DNA from: Bacteroidota bacterium
GTDB taxonomy: Bacteria > Bacteroidota > Bacteroidia > Chitinophagales > Chitinophagaceae
Length of the DNA stretch: 64,000 nucleotides
Assembly (NCBI GenBank): GCA_023386555.1
Contig: JAEWJK010000005.1
Span: 186,001 to 250,000, forward strand
Direction of reading: 5' to 3'
Part shown: positions 48,527 through 57,506 of the stretch, piece by piece
How positions within the stretch are numbered: the first letter of the stretch is position 1
Layout of the letters: each line of letters starts with the position of its first letter
Translations under genes and position numbers: made by a program
Notes under the pieces: model-generated
Told to the model about the DNA's origin: nothing
The model's input: the letters and a program-made list of their open reading frames with translations, nothing else
The model's database searches: none

Positions 48527-51500
48527 TTAATGTTTAACGAACCGGAATGTTTTTTTGTTTTCGCCATCATCCACTTTAACCATATAAACTCCTCTGGCTA
48601 AATGATTGATATTGAAAATATGCTGATCAAGAAAGCCTGAGGCGGTGAAGTTGTGCTGTATCATTTTTCTGCCAAGCACATCAAAGAATGCCAGGCTCAC
48701 TTTATTTCCTGTTGTATGATTGGAAGTTAATTGAACAATTTCTGTTGCAGGGTTTGGATTCAACTGCCATTGTGGTTCGTTATTGATGTTACGATCATAT
48801 ATATGAATATTATCAATGGCAACACCTTCTCTTGTAATGCCTGCATCTGACTGTAAAACAAATCGAAGCTGAATTGGGGTAGTTGATGTTGGAAGAGAAA
48901 TTCCTGCAATATGCCAATTGGTCAAATTGGAACTGTCCCAAACATTTTCCGTTTTGTTATTGTACCAGTTAATGCCTTGTCCGTAGCTGCCTAATTTGGT
49001 CCATGTTTTTCCATCCGAAGAATATTCCATCCAAAGTTTATCGCAAACAAACGGAGCACATTGTTCAAGGTCCAAAGCCATATAAAAGCTGAGGAAAGGA
49101 GATGCTAACGAAGAAATATCATAGCAGGGTGAATACAAATAACTATGCTCGTTTTCATTATACTGACCACTTAAGGTTGTCTTCCATGCTTTTGTGCCAC
49201 TTGCAGCCGTTTTTATTTTAAATGATGAAGGTGTGCCTAATTGCCATGAAGTTTTATATCCCTGGGTATACCATGAAGAAATGTTTTCAAAATTTTCGAT
49301 GTGAGGATAGGTATTGATAACAGGATTGTTTTGTATGATCATTCGTAAAGTATCGTTACTTCTATAGGTGTCTGCAAGATGATCACTCCAGACTTCTAAT
49401 ATGTGTGATCCGAAAGATGATATATTAGCCTTGTTAGTAAATGCGTATATACCTGATGTGCTACTCAGCATACATTCAGAAAGGATAGCATTATTATCAA
49501 TTCTATATTTAATAGGAATGCATCCTGATACACCAAGATGATCTATGTACCTGATCTTTATTTCAACATTATTATTCAATCCACAACTATTTGCAACAGG
49601 TGATTCAATACTTAGTAGTTCAACATCATAGGGATTTGATGTAAGAGCAACATCGTCTATCGTGATACCACTATTTGAGAAATCATCACCCATACTCAAA
49701 CTTCCATGCTGACCAAACCTGACCTGGAAACTGGATGAAGGTGATATAGCTGCAGTTGTATTGGCAAGATGAATAGCAATTGTTTTCCATTCACCTGGTC
49801 TTAGATTAAGACTATCTAAATTAAATACCTGTATCCATGGATTTACATCACTTCGTCTTACCCAAACTCTATTATTGGGGTGAAGATTTTGTCCATGATG
49901 CTTGTATGTGAAAGAAAGTTTTAATCCAAGATCAACAGGATTGATGCTGCTATAATTACTTAAGTTGAAAGTGCCGATCAAGTAATTGGTGTTGCCGAAG
50001 GAAATGTATTCAGCAACATCAAGTGTGATTGCTTTATTGCCAGATTTGGCTATTCCGGTATTTACAAATGAACGAACTCTGCCAACATCAGTTGTATTGA
50101 TAAAATCCCATTTATCTAATCCAGGTAGACCTAAGGTGTCTTTTACATTTTCAAAAGCAGGTGCTGCATCAAAGTTTTCGGAATATGGAAGGGAAAGTGC
50201 AGGATTAGGTAAGTGCCTGATAAATTTTCGAAGCGTATCATTAACTGCATTATTATCTGTGTTATTATTTTTTACTACAGCAATAATGTTATAATCACCT
50301 GCCGAATAAAAATCTATACCATTAAATGTATGATCATAAGTTCCTTGTGGAAGAATGGTCATTGAAATATTATTGCTGACGAAAGATGAACCATTAATAG
50401 AATATTGAATTGAAAAGCCATTTACAGGAGCATCATCCAGATTTCTTATTCTAACAACAAGTGAATTTGTTGTTATCTCTGAAGAGGTAAACATTCTTCC
50501 AGTCACAGGTGAAACGATTGCATCCATCTTCAGATCATTGTCTGATATGGTGCCTGCACAATTTCCATTATCTGGCTTCCTGCTGATTGCAACAGTCCTT
50601 CTGCCAGGTTTGCCATTGATCCTTGCTCTAACTGTAATCCAATAAATGCTGTCTGAATGTAATCCGCTAAAAATGTAATTGGTATTCGTTGTTGTAGTTA
50701 TCGGTACCATTTCAACACCACGTTTCATCATCACCTCATAATCTGTTGCTCCTGCAACTGCATTCCAGCTCAGGTTGATATAACCTTCACATTGTTCAGC
50801 TGCTAATGAAATATTTGGTTGAGGAATGATGATGAATGATTCACTTTCATCTGACTGACCTGTACCATTTCTGCTTATCCGCATTCTTGCCTGGTGAGTG
50901 ATTACATTCGGAACATTCCAGTTGTATTGTCTTGCATTTGCAGGAATGGTAGTGCTTATGTTTATCCAGTTATTACCATTATCAATTGTATAGGCTAATG
51001 TAAAATCATTTTGAGGTTCACCCCATGCATCCCAATTAATAACAATTGATTCTCCCGGAACAAGTGGTTCATCAACTGAAGGATAAGTAAGATCAACACC
51101 AACAGGAACCAAATCATACACAATAAAATACTCTTGTGATGATCCGCTGTTAACTGCTGAGCCTTTTACTTTGATCGTATAACTTCCTGCAACAGGATTA
51201 TCAATTGTAACCTGTTCACTATTGTTGATGCTATCAATTCCTCTTGTTGCATTCATTGTTGCATTAGTACTATCAGACTTTAGAATCCATGGCAATACAA
51301 TAGATGATGAAGGGGTGACCAATTCAATATCAAGATCATTCACCAAAGAATTTTGCGCAAAGATGGCCGCAGATGGATCATGCCAATATATCATCACTTT
51401 TAATTGCGATACTCCAGCAGGAACAACTATGTTATGATTGTTCAATGCACCGTTAGTAATTGTTAAATTGATGAAACGATTATTCTTCAGCATATCCAAA

Positions 51501-53011
51501 CTTCGAATCAGATGCAGATAACCGTATCCACTTTTATAATCGGGTGCAGGATTTTCAATATCTCTTGCACCATTCATCAGCAATGCTTTTATCAATCCAC
51601 TTTTAGGATCAGCACCAGTATTCATCAGCCTGTATTTTTCAATCAGCAAAGCAGCACCACCTGCCACTGTTGGTGCTGCCATGCTTGTTCCCCAATCATT
51701 GAAGTAATTATTATTTGGTGCAGTACTTCTTAATCCACTTCCTTGTGAAGTTATTTCTGGCTTCAACCTTCCATCAGCTGTCGGACCAATACTGCTATTG
51801 GCACTAACGGTTTGATCTTTTTCTGCCCACCCAACACTTAATATGTTTTTTGCAGACTGATGTCCGCTAACAATTGTATGATATTGTTGAGGATAACCAA
51901 AGCAATTAAAAGGACCATCATTTCCTGCTGCAAAAACATGCAACAGAAATGGATATTGAATGGAAATATCATCCATCAATTTTGAATAAGTATCATATAC
52001 ACCAGTCAAATCACATTCACCTGTTATATTACCCCAGGAATTATTCGTAACAACCATTCTATAATCAGATATATAGGCTGCAGCATTTAAAAATATTCCA
52101 TTAAAAAGTTGACCAAGAACTGTAGCTAAGGGAGCAACTCCCTGGAACATTGGATCTTTTAATCCACCACCTGCTGCAATTCCGGCAACATGGGTTCCGT
52201 GAACATTCTGAATTCCTGCAGCTCTGTTAATCACTCTGTCCTTCAGATCCACATGATCAGAAGGATCAGCATCATCACCAATTCCAATTGTTACACCTTT
52301 ACCACGAAGACCTTCACCTCCAGAACTCACAGGTGCATTCAGCACATTTGCTCTGGTGTTAACTCTCATTACATAATTGAATGTAGTAGGATCAGGTGCA
52401 ACAGGTTCAATATATTCTACAAAAGGAATGGATGCAAGCTCAGTGATCTTCTGCTGATCAATTCGTAAGGTTATAAAACCATAATTACTCCATGCATCAT
52501 CAATTAGTTGGTATTGCTTTGAGATGAAATAATTTTTAGCAAAAGCTGAAGTAATGCCTTTACTAAAATGGACGATCAGATCGATAGTATTAACTTGTTT
52601 AACAGCCCATGCAGGAATTTGTTTTTGTAAAAGCCTTGCACTGAGTTTGTCTTCCGGTTCAAGTTGAATAATAGAAATGATATTGTGTTTTTGCAGCAAT
52701 TCTGCTGAAATATTTTGAAAGATAACAGCAGTGTATGCGTTATCAGGAATGTAATGGAACAATTCTATCCCTGCATTCCGAAGTTGCTGTTTACTATTTT
52801 CACTGATCGTTTCACTGAATTGAATGATACAGAATATTTTCCCGTCTAAGCCTGTTTCCTTATTTGAAAGTGATGAGTAATGAAAGCTTGAAATATTGTT
52901 TGCAGGTTGAAATATTCTGTTCTTCAGCTTAATCAGATTGCTTTGAGAATAAGCTGGCTTTATAGCCAAGATCATCAGTAGCAGAAAAATATTCTTAAAT
53001 ATGTTTTTCAT
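48527..53011 (-). CDS. Very large secreted subtilisin-like (S8) peptidase with a T9SS sorting domain
   Basis: A 1494-residue protein. Signal peptide to ~22 (AYSQ), a propeptide-like region (~30-210), then the S8 domain with the triad Asp247 (GIGDDADPSDH), His271 (HGTHVAG) and Ser443 (GTSMAAPTVAGG), and oxyanion Asn364 in AAGNDG. After it come beta-rich P-domain-like and fibronectin III-like modules (for example INLSWNAVAGATDYEVMM near 750), MAM-like repeats, and a C-terminal T9SS type A domain (LNPNPATEIVQLTSN ... GVYMVKVDDG ending FRFVKH). It should be exported through T9SS and cleaved at the surface. Confidence 0.94.
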   Translation of the reverse strand: MKNIFKNIFLLLMILAIKPAYSQSNLIKLKNRIFQPANNISSFHYSSLSNKETGLDGKIFCIIQFSETISENSKQQLRNAGIELFHYIPDNAYTAVIFQNISAELLQKHNIISIIQLEPEDKLSARLLQKQIPAWAVKQVNTIDLIVHFSKGITSAFAKNYFISKQYQLIDDAWSNYGFITLRIDQQKITELASIPFVEYIEPVAPDPTTFNYVMRVNTRANVLNAPVSSGGEGLRGKGVTIGIGDDADPSDHVDLKDRVINRAAGIQNVHGTHVAGIAAGGGLKDPMFQGVAPLATVLGQLFNGIFLNAAAYISDYRMVVTNNSWGNITGECDLTGVYDTYSKLMDDISIQYPFLLHVFAAGNDGPFNCFGYPQQYHTIVSGHQSAKNILSVGWAEKDQTVSANSSIGPTADGRLKPEITSQGSGLRSTAPNNNYFNDWGTSMAAPTVAGGAALLIEKYRLMNTGADPKSGLIKALLMNGARDIENPAPDYKSGYGYLHLIRSLDMLKNNRFINLTITNGALNNHNIVVPAGVSQLKVMIYWHDPSAAIFAQNSLVNDLDIELVTPSSSIVLPWILKSDSTNATMNATRGIDSINNSEQVTIDNPVAGSYTIKVKGSAVNSGSSQEYFIVYDLVPVGVDLTYPSVDEPLVPGESIVINWDAWGEPQNDFTLAYTIDNGNNWINISTTIPANARQYNWNVPNVITHQARMRISRNGTGQSDESESFIIIPQPNISLAAEQCEGYINLSWNAVAGATDYEVMMKRGVEMVPITTTTNTNYIFSGLHSDSIYWITVRARINGKPGRRTVAISRKPDNGNCAGTISDNDLKMDAIVSPVTGRMFTSSEITTNSLVVRIRNLDDAPVNGFSIQYSINGSSFVSNNISMTILPQGTYDHTFNGIDFYSAGDYNIIAVVKNNNTDNNAVNDTLRKFIRHLPNPALSLPYSENFDAAPAFENVKDTLGLPGLDKWDFINTTDVGRVRSFVNTGIAKSGNKAITLDVAEYISFGNTNYLIGTFNLSNYSSINPVDLGLKLSFTYKHHGQNLHPNNRVWVRRSDVNPWIQVFNLDSLNLRPGEWKTIAIHLANTTAAISPSSSFQVRFGQHGSLSMGDDFSNSGITIDDVALTSNPYDVELLSIESPVANSCGLNNNVEIKIRYIDHLGVSGCIPIKYRIDNNAILSECMLSSTSGIYAFTNKANISSFGSHILEVWSDHLADTYRSNDTLRMIIQNNPVINTYPHIENFENISSWYTQGYKTSWQLGTPSSFKIKTAASGTKAWKTTLSGQYNENEHSYLYSPCYDISSLASPFLSFYMALDLEQCAPFVCDKLWMEYSSDGKTWTKLGSYGQGINWYNNKTENVWDSSNLTNWHIAGISLPTSTTPIQLRFVLQSDAGITREGVAIDNIHIYDRNINNEPQWQLNPNPATEIVQLTSNHTTGNKVSLAFFDVLGRKMIQHNFTASGFLDQHIFNINHLARGVYMVKVDDGENKKTFRFVKH

Positions 53012-53095
53012 ATCAGTGCTATAAAATTAACGCTGATACACTTGTATTCAGCATCTCAGTCTGCTTTTCAATGTATCTTTATTCAAACGAAACTT

Positions 53096-53611
53096 ATGAA
53101 ATTGTTCAATCGCTTTATACTCTTGCAGATATGTTGCCTGATGATAGCTGTTTCGGCATGTGCACAAACAAAGAATAACGTAGTGAAATTTCATTCATAC
53201 TGGAATGAAACCGTAGCAGGTAATGTTGAAGTTGATGCAAATGGAAACCAGGTTGAAACCGGTGTAGAACATATTCATTATTTATTTGCAGAAACAACTG
53301 GTAAGTACATTCCGAGCTTTAATGTTGTGTACACCAATAAAGGAGTATTTGCTGTACAGCCTGAAGAGATCAAAACAGCTAAACATGAAGTAGGTAAACT
53401 AAAATCGACTTCTAAGCCTGTTTCTATTGCTGCAAAAAGAGGTAACAGGCTTTGGCAGTTGACATTAGTGCCGATGAAAGCTAAAGTTCCTGACAACATT
53501 AAATCGCTTTTGAAGAAGAATGATGTTGTGGTGATCACTGAACTCAGCAACAAACAGGTTACACATCCTATTGCAAAAGAAATTGAACTGGAAACCGTTT
53601 TTTATAAATAG
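53096..53611 (+). CDS. Small lipoprotein of unknown function
   Basis: A 171-residue protein starting MKLFNRFILLQICCLMIAVS, with lipobox AVSAC followed by AQTKNNVV. The body is beta-rich with NVVYTNKGVFAVQPEEIKT and RGNRLWQLTLVPMKAKVPD. I do not recognise a domain. An in-frame ATG 18 codons upstream would precede the signal peptide and is rejected. The flavoprotein gene follows after 15 bp, so the two may form an operon. Confidence 0.7.
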   Translation: MKLFNRFILLQICCLMIAVSACAQTKNNVVKFHSYWNETVAGNVEVDANGNQVETGVEHIHYLFAETTGKYIPSFNVVYTNKGVFAVQPEEIKTAKHEVGKLKSTSKPVSIAAKRGNRLWQLTLVPMKAKVPDNIKSLLKKNDVVVITELSNKQVTHPIAKEIELETVFYK

Positions 53612-53626
53612 ATATAAATCGTTCAC

Positions 53627-54352
53627 ATGTTATTGCCCTGGAGAACCGGAAAAGTTATCAGGATAGAAGATGCCACACCTCATACAAGAAGATTCTGGAT
53701 ACAGGTTCCTGAATTAGAAGTATTCGATTTTAAACCCGGACAATTTGTTACACTCGATCTTCCGATTCATGAAAAGAAGAATAAACGATGGAGAAGTTAT
53801 TCCATTGCTTCATGGCCTGATGGTTCGAATGTTTTTGAACTCATCATTGTGAAACTGCCTGGCGGTATTGGTACGGCTTATTTGTTTGATGAAGTAGAGG
53901 TCGGCTCTGAACTTTTATTCAGAGGGGCACAGGGAGTTTTTACTTTGCCCGAACACATTGAAAAAGATCTTTTCTTCATTTGCACCGGTACAGGCATAGC
54001 TCCTTTTCGTTCGATGGTGCAATACATTTACCTGAACAATATTCCACATAAAAATCTCTATCTCATTTTTGGTTGCAGGTTCAAGTCAGATTTTCTGTAT
54101 GCAGATGAATTGAATGAACTGCAACAAAAACTTCCATCATTCAAATATCTACCTACATGTTCAAGAGAAACGGGTGAAGATATTTTAAGAAAAGGTTATG
54201 TACATGTTGTGTATGAAGAGATCATTAATGCATCAAAACCGGAAGCCAATTTTTATCTGTGTGGCTGGAAGAATATGGTAGATGAAGCCAAAGAAAAGAT
54301 CATGGCTTTGGGGTATGATAAAAAAGATATTCATTTAGAATTGTACGGATAG
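53627..54352 (+). CDS. Ferredoxin-reductase-like FAD/NAD-binding oxidoreductase
   Basis: A 241-residue flavoprotein. The FAD domain has FKPGQFVTLDL and WRSYSIASWP (the RxYS flavin motif); the NAD(P) domain has FICTGTGIAPFRSMV, IFGCRFKSDFLY and FYLCGWKNMVDEAK. This is the ferredoxin-NADP+ reductase superfamily, without an attached 2Fe-2S domain. Possible roles are reduction of a ferredoxin, flavodoxin or cytochrome partner; no partner is next to it. It follows the small lipoprotein gene by 15 bp. Confidence 0.9.
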   Translation: MLLPWRTGKVIRIEDATPHTRRFWIQVPELEVFDFKPGQFVTLDLPIHEKKNKRWRSYSIASWPDGSNVFELIIVKLPGGIGTAYLFDEVEVGSELLFRGAQGVFTLPEHIEKDLFFICTGTGIAPFRSMVQYIYLNNIPHKNLYLIFGCRFKSDFLYADELNELQQKLPSFKYLPTCSRETGEDILRKGYVHVVYEEIINASKPEANFYLCGWKNMVDEAKEKIMALGYDKKDIHLELYG

Positions 54353-54353
54353 T

Positions 54354-54430
54354 TTTCACGCAAAGACGCTAAGGAGCAAAGGGTATAAGTTTTCTTTGCG
54401 ACTTTGCTTTCTTCTCTGCTTGGCGTGAAA
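54354..54430. repeat. TTTCACGC...GCGTGAAA inverted-repeat element
   Basis: A 77-bp element with perfect 8-bp ends TTTCACGC / GCGTGAAA and further imperfect complementarity (CAAAGACGCTAAGGAGCAAA against TTTGCGACTTTGC). It starts one base after the flavoprotein stop. The TTTCACGCAAAGACGC type of sequence is a familiar short intergenic repeat in many bacteria. Confidence 0.6.
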
Positions 54431-54460
54431 TATTATTGAGCAGAGGGCAGTGTTACTATC

Positions 54461-54489
54461 GAGCTTTGGTTGCGTCGCACTCTTGTGCT
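54461..54489 (-). repeat. Interspersed repeat, copy 10, partial (AGTGCGACGCAAC type)
   Basis: On the minus strand: GCACAAGAGTGCGACGCAAC, then CAAAGCTC. Only the conserved 5' half is recognisable. Confidence 0.6.
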
Positions 54490-54495
54490 GAAGGA

Positions 54496-54777
54496 TTAAA
54501 AGTCAGTTGAATGCGAGTTTAAATTAGGAAACCACACGCCTTTTCGTACACAAACTCCCATGTTAGGAATAACATGATTTTGATCGAAATCTCTAATATC
54601 GATATTCTCGATTACTTCAGCATCAAGTATTGATTTTTCTGAAATATGTGACCATCCAATTTTCGAAAGACTGATTTCTACTAAAGATTTAGCTTCTGCC
54701 AAGGAATTAGCGGTAACTCCAATGTTTTTAGGACCAAATCGATTGTCTGGAAAAAGAATCAGCCAATATCGGTTCAT
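54496..54777 (-). CDS. Hypothetical protein, 93 residues
   Basis: A small soluble protein: MNRYWLILFPDNRFGPKNIG, VTANSLAEAKSLVEISL, then NHVIPNMGVCVRKGVWFPNL. The composition is normal and the ATG is clear. The opening YWLIxFPDNRFG and a pattern AxSxxEAKxLV suggest a compact alpha/beta fold, but no family is recognised. It lies 19 bp downstream of glyS on the same strand. Confidence 0.65.
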   Translation of the reverse strand: MNRYWLILFPDNRFGPKNIGVTANSLAEAKSLVEISLSKIGWSHISEKSILDAEVIENIDIRDFDQNHVIPNMGVCVRKGVWFPNLNSHSTDF

Positions 54778-54796
54778 AAAATATCTAAGAATAGTA

Positions 54797-56266
54797 TTAC
54801 ATCATCGCATTCATCACAATCTCCTTCACCTTACTCATCGGCACTCTTTCCTGTTGCATTGTATCCCTATAACGAATGGTTACTGTATCATCTTCTTTTG
54901 TTTGATGATCTATCGTAACACAGAAAGGTGTTCCAATTGCATCCATTCTCCTGTAACGTTTACCAATTGTGTCTTTCTCTTCGTAAAAACAACGGAAATG
55001 TGGCTTGCAATCATCCATTAATTTCCTTGCTACTTCAGGTAAGCCATCTTTTTTCATCAATGGAAGTACTGCCAGTTTCATCGGAGCAATCTTTGCAGGA
55101 AACTTCAATACAACCCTGCAATCTGTTTTGCCATCTTCTTTTGGAATCACTTCTTCTTCATAAGCATTACTCATTACGAGTAAGAACATTCTGTCAAGTC
55201 CAATAGAAGTTTCTACCACGTAAGGAATGTAATTGCCGTAAGGTTTTCCATTCTCATCTAATTCTGCATCGAAATATTGTTGTTTCTTTTTACTGTATTC
55301 CTGGTGTTGCTTCAGATCGTAATCCGTTCTTGAGTGAATACCTTCCACCTCTTTAAAACCTATCGGGAATTCAAATTCAATATCCACTGCAGCTTTTGCA
55401 TAATGTGCAAGTTTTGCATGATCGTGATAACGATATTTTGAAGGATCAATTCCTAAGCTCAAATGCCAGTTCATTCTTTCATTCTTCCAGTACTCGTACC
55501 ATTTATCTTCTGTGCCTGGCCTGCAGAAAAACTGCATCTCCATTTGTTCAAATTCTCTCATACGAAAGATGAACTGCCTTGCAACGATCTCGTTACGAAA
55601 TGCCTTACCTGTTTGTGCAATACCAAAAGGAATTTTCATTCTTGCGGTCTTCTGAACATTCAGAAAGTTCACAAAAATTCCCTGTGCAGTTTCAGGACGT
55701 AAATAAATTTCATCTGCATCATCAGCTACAGAACCCATTTGGGTTGAGAACATCAAATTAAACTGGCGAATGTCTGTCCAGTTAGCTGTACCACTTACAG
55801 CACAAACGATCTTATTTGTTTCAATTAAAGATTTTAATCCTGGGAAATCATCATTACTTAATAAACGTTCCATCTCTGTTAACAGTGCTTCAGCCTCTTT
55901 TTCTCCTTCCGGCCCTTTTTCTCTTAGCTTATCAGCCTGAGCTTCTATCAAATGATCAACACGGTAACGTTTTTTGCTATCCTTATTATCAATCATTGGA
56001 TCGCTGAAATTATCAACGTGGCCACTTGCTTTCCAGGTTGTGGGATGCATGAAAATAGCAGCATCAATACCCACAATATTCTCATGCATTTGTGTCATGC
56101 TCTTCCACCAATAATCACGAATGTTCTTTTTTAATTCAGAACCCCAGGGACCGTAATCATATACTGCACCTAAACCATCATATATCTCACTACTTGGAAA
56201 CACGAAACCATACTCTTTTGCATGGGAAATGATCGACTGGAAATTATTGTCTTGTGTGATGCTCAT
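54797..56266 (-). CDS. glyS: Glycyl-tRNA synthetase, dimeric type
   Basis: A 489-residue class II synthetase of the alpha2 type. From the ATG at 56266 it reads MSITQDNNFQSIISHAKEYG, then FPSSEIYDGLGAVYDYGPWG, the family signature. Further blocks: LRPETAQGIFVNF, FGIAQTGKAFRNEIVARQFI (motif 2), IGLDRMFLLVMS (motif 3) and a C-terminal anticodon-binding domain with KEDDTVTIRYRDTMQQERV. Forty-nine codons upstream are minisatellite and repeat sequence and are rejected. A -7 motif ends seven bases before this ATG. Confidence 0.97.
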   Translation of the reverse strand: MSITQDNNFQSIISHAKEYGFVFPSSEIYDGLGAVYDYGPWGSELKKNIRDYWWKSMTQMHENIVGIDAAIFMHPTTWKASGHVDNFSDPMIDNKDSKKRYRVDHLIEAQADKLREKGPEGEKEAEALLTEMERLLSNDDFPGLKSLIETNKIVCAVSGTANWTDIRQFNLMFSTQMGSVADDADEIYLRPETAQGIFVNFLNVQKTARMKIPFGIAQTGKAFRNEIVARQFIFRMREFEQMEMQFFCRPGTEDKWYEYWKNERMNWHLSLGIDPSKYRYHDHAKLAHYAKAAVDIEFEFPIGFKEVEGIHSRTDYDLKQHQEYSKKKQQYFDAELDENGKPYGNYIPYVVETSIGLDRMFLLVMSNAYEEEVIPKEDGKTDCRVVLKFPAKIAPMKLAVLPLMKKDGLPEVARKLMDDCKPHFRCFYEEKDTIGKRYRRMDAIGTPFCVTIDHQTKEDDTVTIRYRDTMQQERVPMSKVKEIVMNAMM

Positions 56267-56273
56267 AAGGCGG

Positions 56274-56281
56274 CAAAGGTA
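56274..56281 (-). promoter_or_regulatory. -7 promoter motif of glyS
   Basis: The minus strand reads TACCTTTG, exact TAnnTTTG, seven bases before the ATG, so the leader is at most a few bases. Confidence 0.55.
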
Positions 56282-56285
56282 AGAA

Positions 56286-56356
56286 GTGAATGGGGAATCG
56301 TCAATGGTGAATTGTGAATGAAGTAAGGTGAGTGGTGAATGGTGAATGGTGAGTGA
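56286..56356. repeat. GTGAATG heptad minisatellite upstream of glyS
   Basis: About ten imperfect heptads, such as GTGAGTGGTGAATGGTGAAT, with small interruptions. It is the longest of three similar tracts and, as at the others, an interspersed repeat copy lies just beyond (56397). Confidence 0.7.
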
Positions 56357-56396
56357 CGATTTGGTAGGTTTCAGCTGCACTATGTTCAGAACGATG

Positions 56397-56445
56397 AAGT
56401 GCTTGCGACGCAACAGATGATGCCATAAGAAATTGAAGCTGGTAT
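56397..56445 (+). repeat. Interspersed repeat, copy 11 (GCGACGCAAC type)
   Basis: Reads AAGTGCTTGCGACGCAAC, AGATGATGCCATAAG, then AAATTGAAGCTGGTAT: the 3' half is close to the consensus. It ends at the stop codon of the YihY-type gene. Confidence 0.75.
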
Positions 56446-56446
56446 C

Positions 56447-57439
56447 TTAAAAACCAATTCTTTTTTCAGAATCGCTTTCGTCTTTTTTCAACTCTTCTTT
56501 TAATTCTTTTGTGGCAGGTTGAGCTGCTAAAGAAGCTTTGTTTTCGATCTCAATATTTCTTACAAAATATGCATACCTGTTTGGTTTGATCGTATGCCCG
56601 GAAGTCGAGAGATAAATTCGTGTAATAAGTGCTCCGAAATATAAAATGATGGCTGAATAATACACCCAAAGTAAAATGATGATAAGTGAACCTGCAGCAC
56701 CATAAGTTGAGCCTACATCACTGGTGCCGAGATAAAGTGTAATTCCGAATTTACCGAGCATGAATAAAATGGCTGTTGCAATAGCACCAGGTAAAACCTG
56801 TTTCCATTTAATAATAGCATCGGGCAATACTTTGAAAATAGTTGCAAAGAGTAATGTTATTATAGAAAATGTAACGATTAGATTGACAGCATAACCGATG
56901 TAAACTGAGGAATCGGAAAAAACTCTTTCAAGTCGGCCCATTAATGATTCGACAACAGAGTTAATTGCAAGCGAAACCAATAAAATAAAACCAAGACTCA
57001 CCACCATTGAGAAACTGAGGAGACGATCCATTAGAATTTTCATGAATCCTCCTTTAGGTTTGGCTTTTAAATTCCAAATGGAGTTGATGGAATCCTGAAT
57101 TTCTACAAATACTCCGGTTGCAGTGAAGATTAATATAACGGCACTTAGAATTGTTGACAAAGTTCCCTTACCTGAAACGGCAGCATTTTTTATCATTTCC
57201 TGGATTTGTGTACCAGCTTCTGGTCCAAGTAAACCAGCGATCTGAGGATACAAATTCCCTTGTATGGCTTCATCACCATAAATAGTCTGGATGATGGTGA
57301 TCATGATGATGAGCATTGGAGCCAATGCAAACACTGTGTAATAAGCCAGTGCTGCAGCCATTTTTGGGATATTGATATCGATAAATTCAGAGAATCCTTT
57401 TTTGAGGATTGTCCAGATGTTTTTAAGACTGAGTTTCAT
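56447..57439 (-). CDS. YihY/BrkB-family inner membrane protein
   Basis: A 330-residue protein with about six membrane helices (for example MAAALAYYTVFALAPMLIIM, LSTILSAVILIFTATGVFVE and AGSLIIILLWVYYSAIILYF) and a charged cytoplasmic tail. The motif AYYTVFALAP and SIWNLKAKPKGGF are typical of YihY. The family is often misnamed ribonuclease BN. The true role is unknown. It ends next to an interspersed repeat and precedes glyS on the same strand. Confidence 0.92.
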   Translation of the reverse strand: MKLSLKNIWTILKKGFSEFIDINIPKMAAALAYYTVFALAPMLIIMITIIQTIYGDEAIQGNLYPQIAGLLGPEAGTQIQEMIKNAAVSGKGTLSTILSAVILIFTATGVFVEIQDSINSIWNLKAKPKGGFMKILMDRLLSFSMVVSLGFILLVSLAINSVVESLMGRLERVFSDSSVYIGYAVNLIVTFSIITLLFATIFKVLPDAIIKWKQVLPGAIATAILFMLGKFGITLYLGTSDVGSTYGAAGSLIIILLWVYYSAIILYFGALITRIYLSTSGHTIKPNRYAYFVRNIEIENKASLAAQPATKELKEELKKDESDSEKRIGF

Positions 57440-57506
57440 GCTTTGCTATTGCAACTAACTGTATGCCAAAGCAGATGTACGAGGTGCGAAATACGAAGGA
57501 CGAATA

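Noticed and set aside
54722..55021. 99-codon frame antisense to the small hypothetical gene and glyS
   Set aside because: It overlaps two better-supported genes and has low-complexity His/Leu-rich composition.
56267..56413. N-terminal extension of glyS
   Set aside because: It is a translation of the GTGAATG minisatellite; the real start follows the -7 motif.
9861..56445. CRISPR array
   Set aside because: The heptad tracts have no spacers of uniform length and the 48-bp copies are kilobases apart; no cas genes are present.
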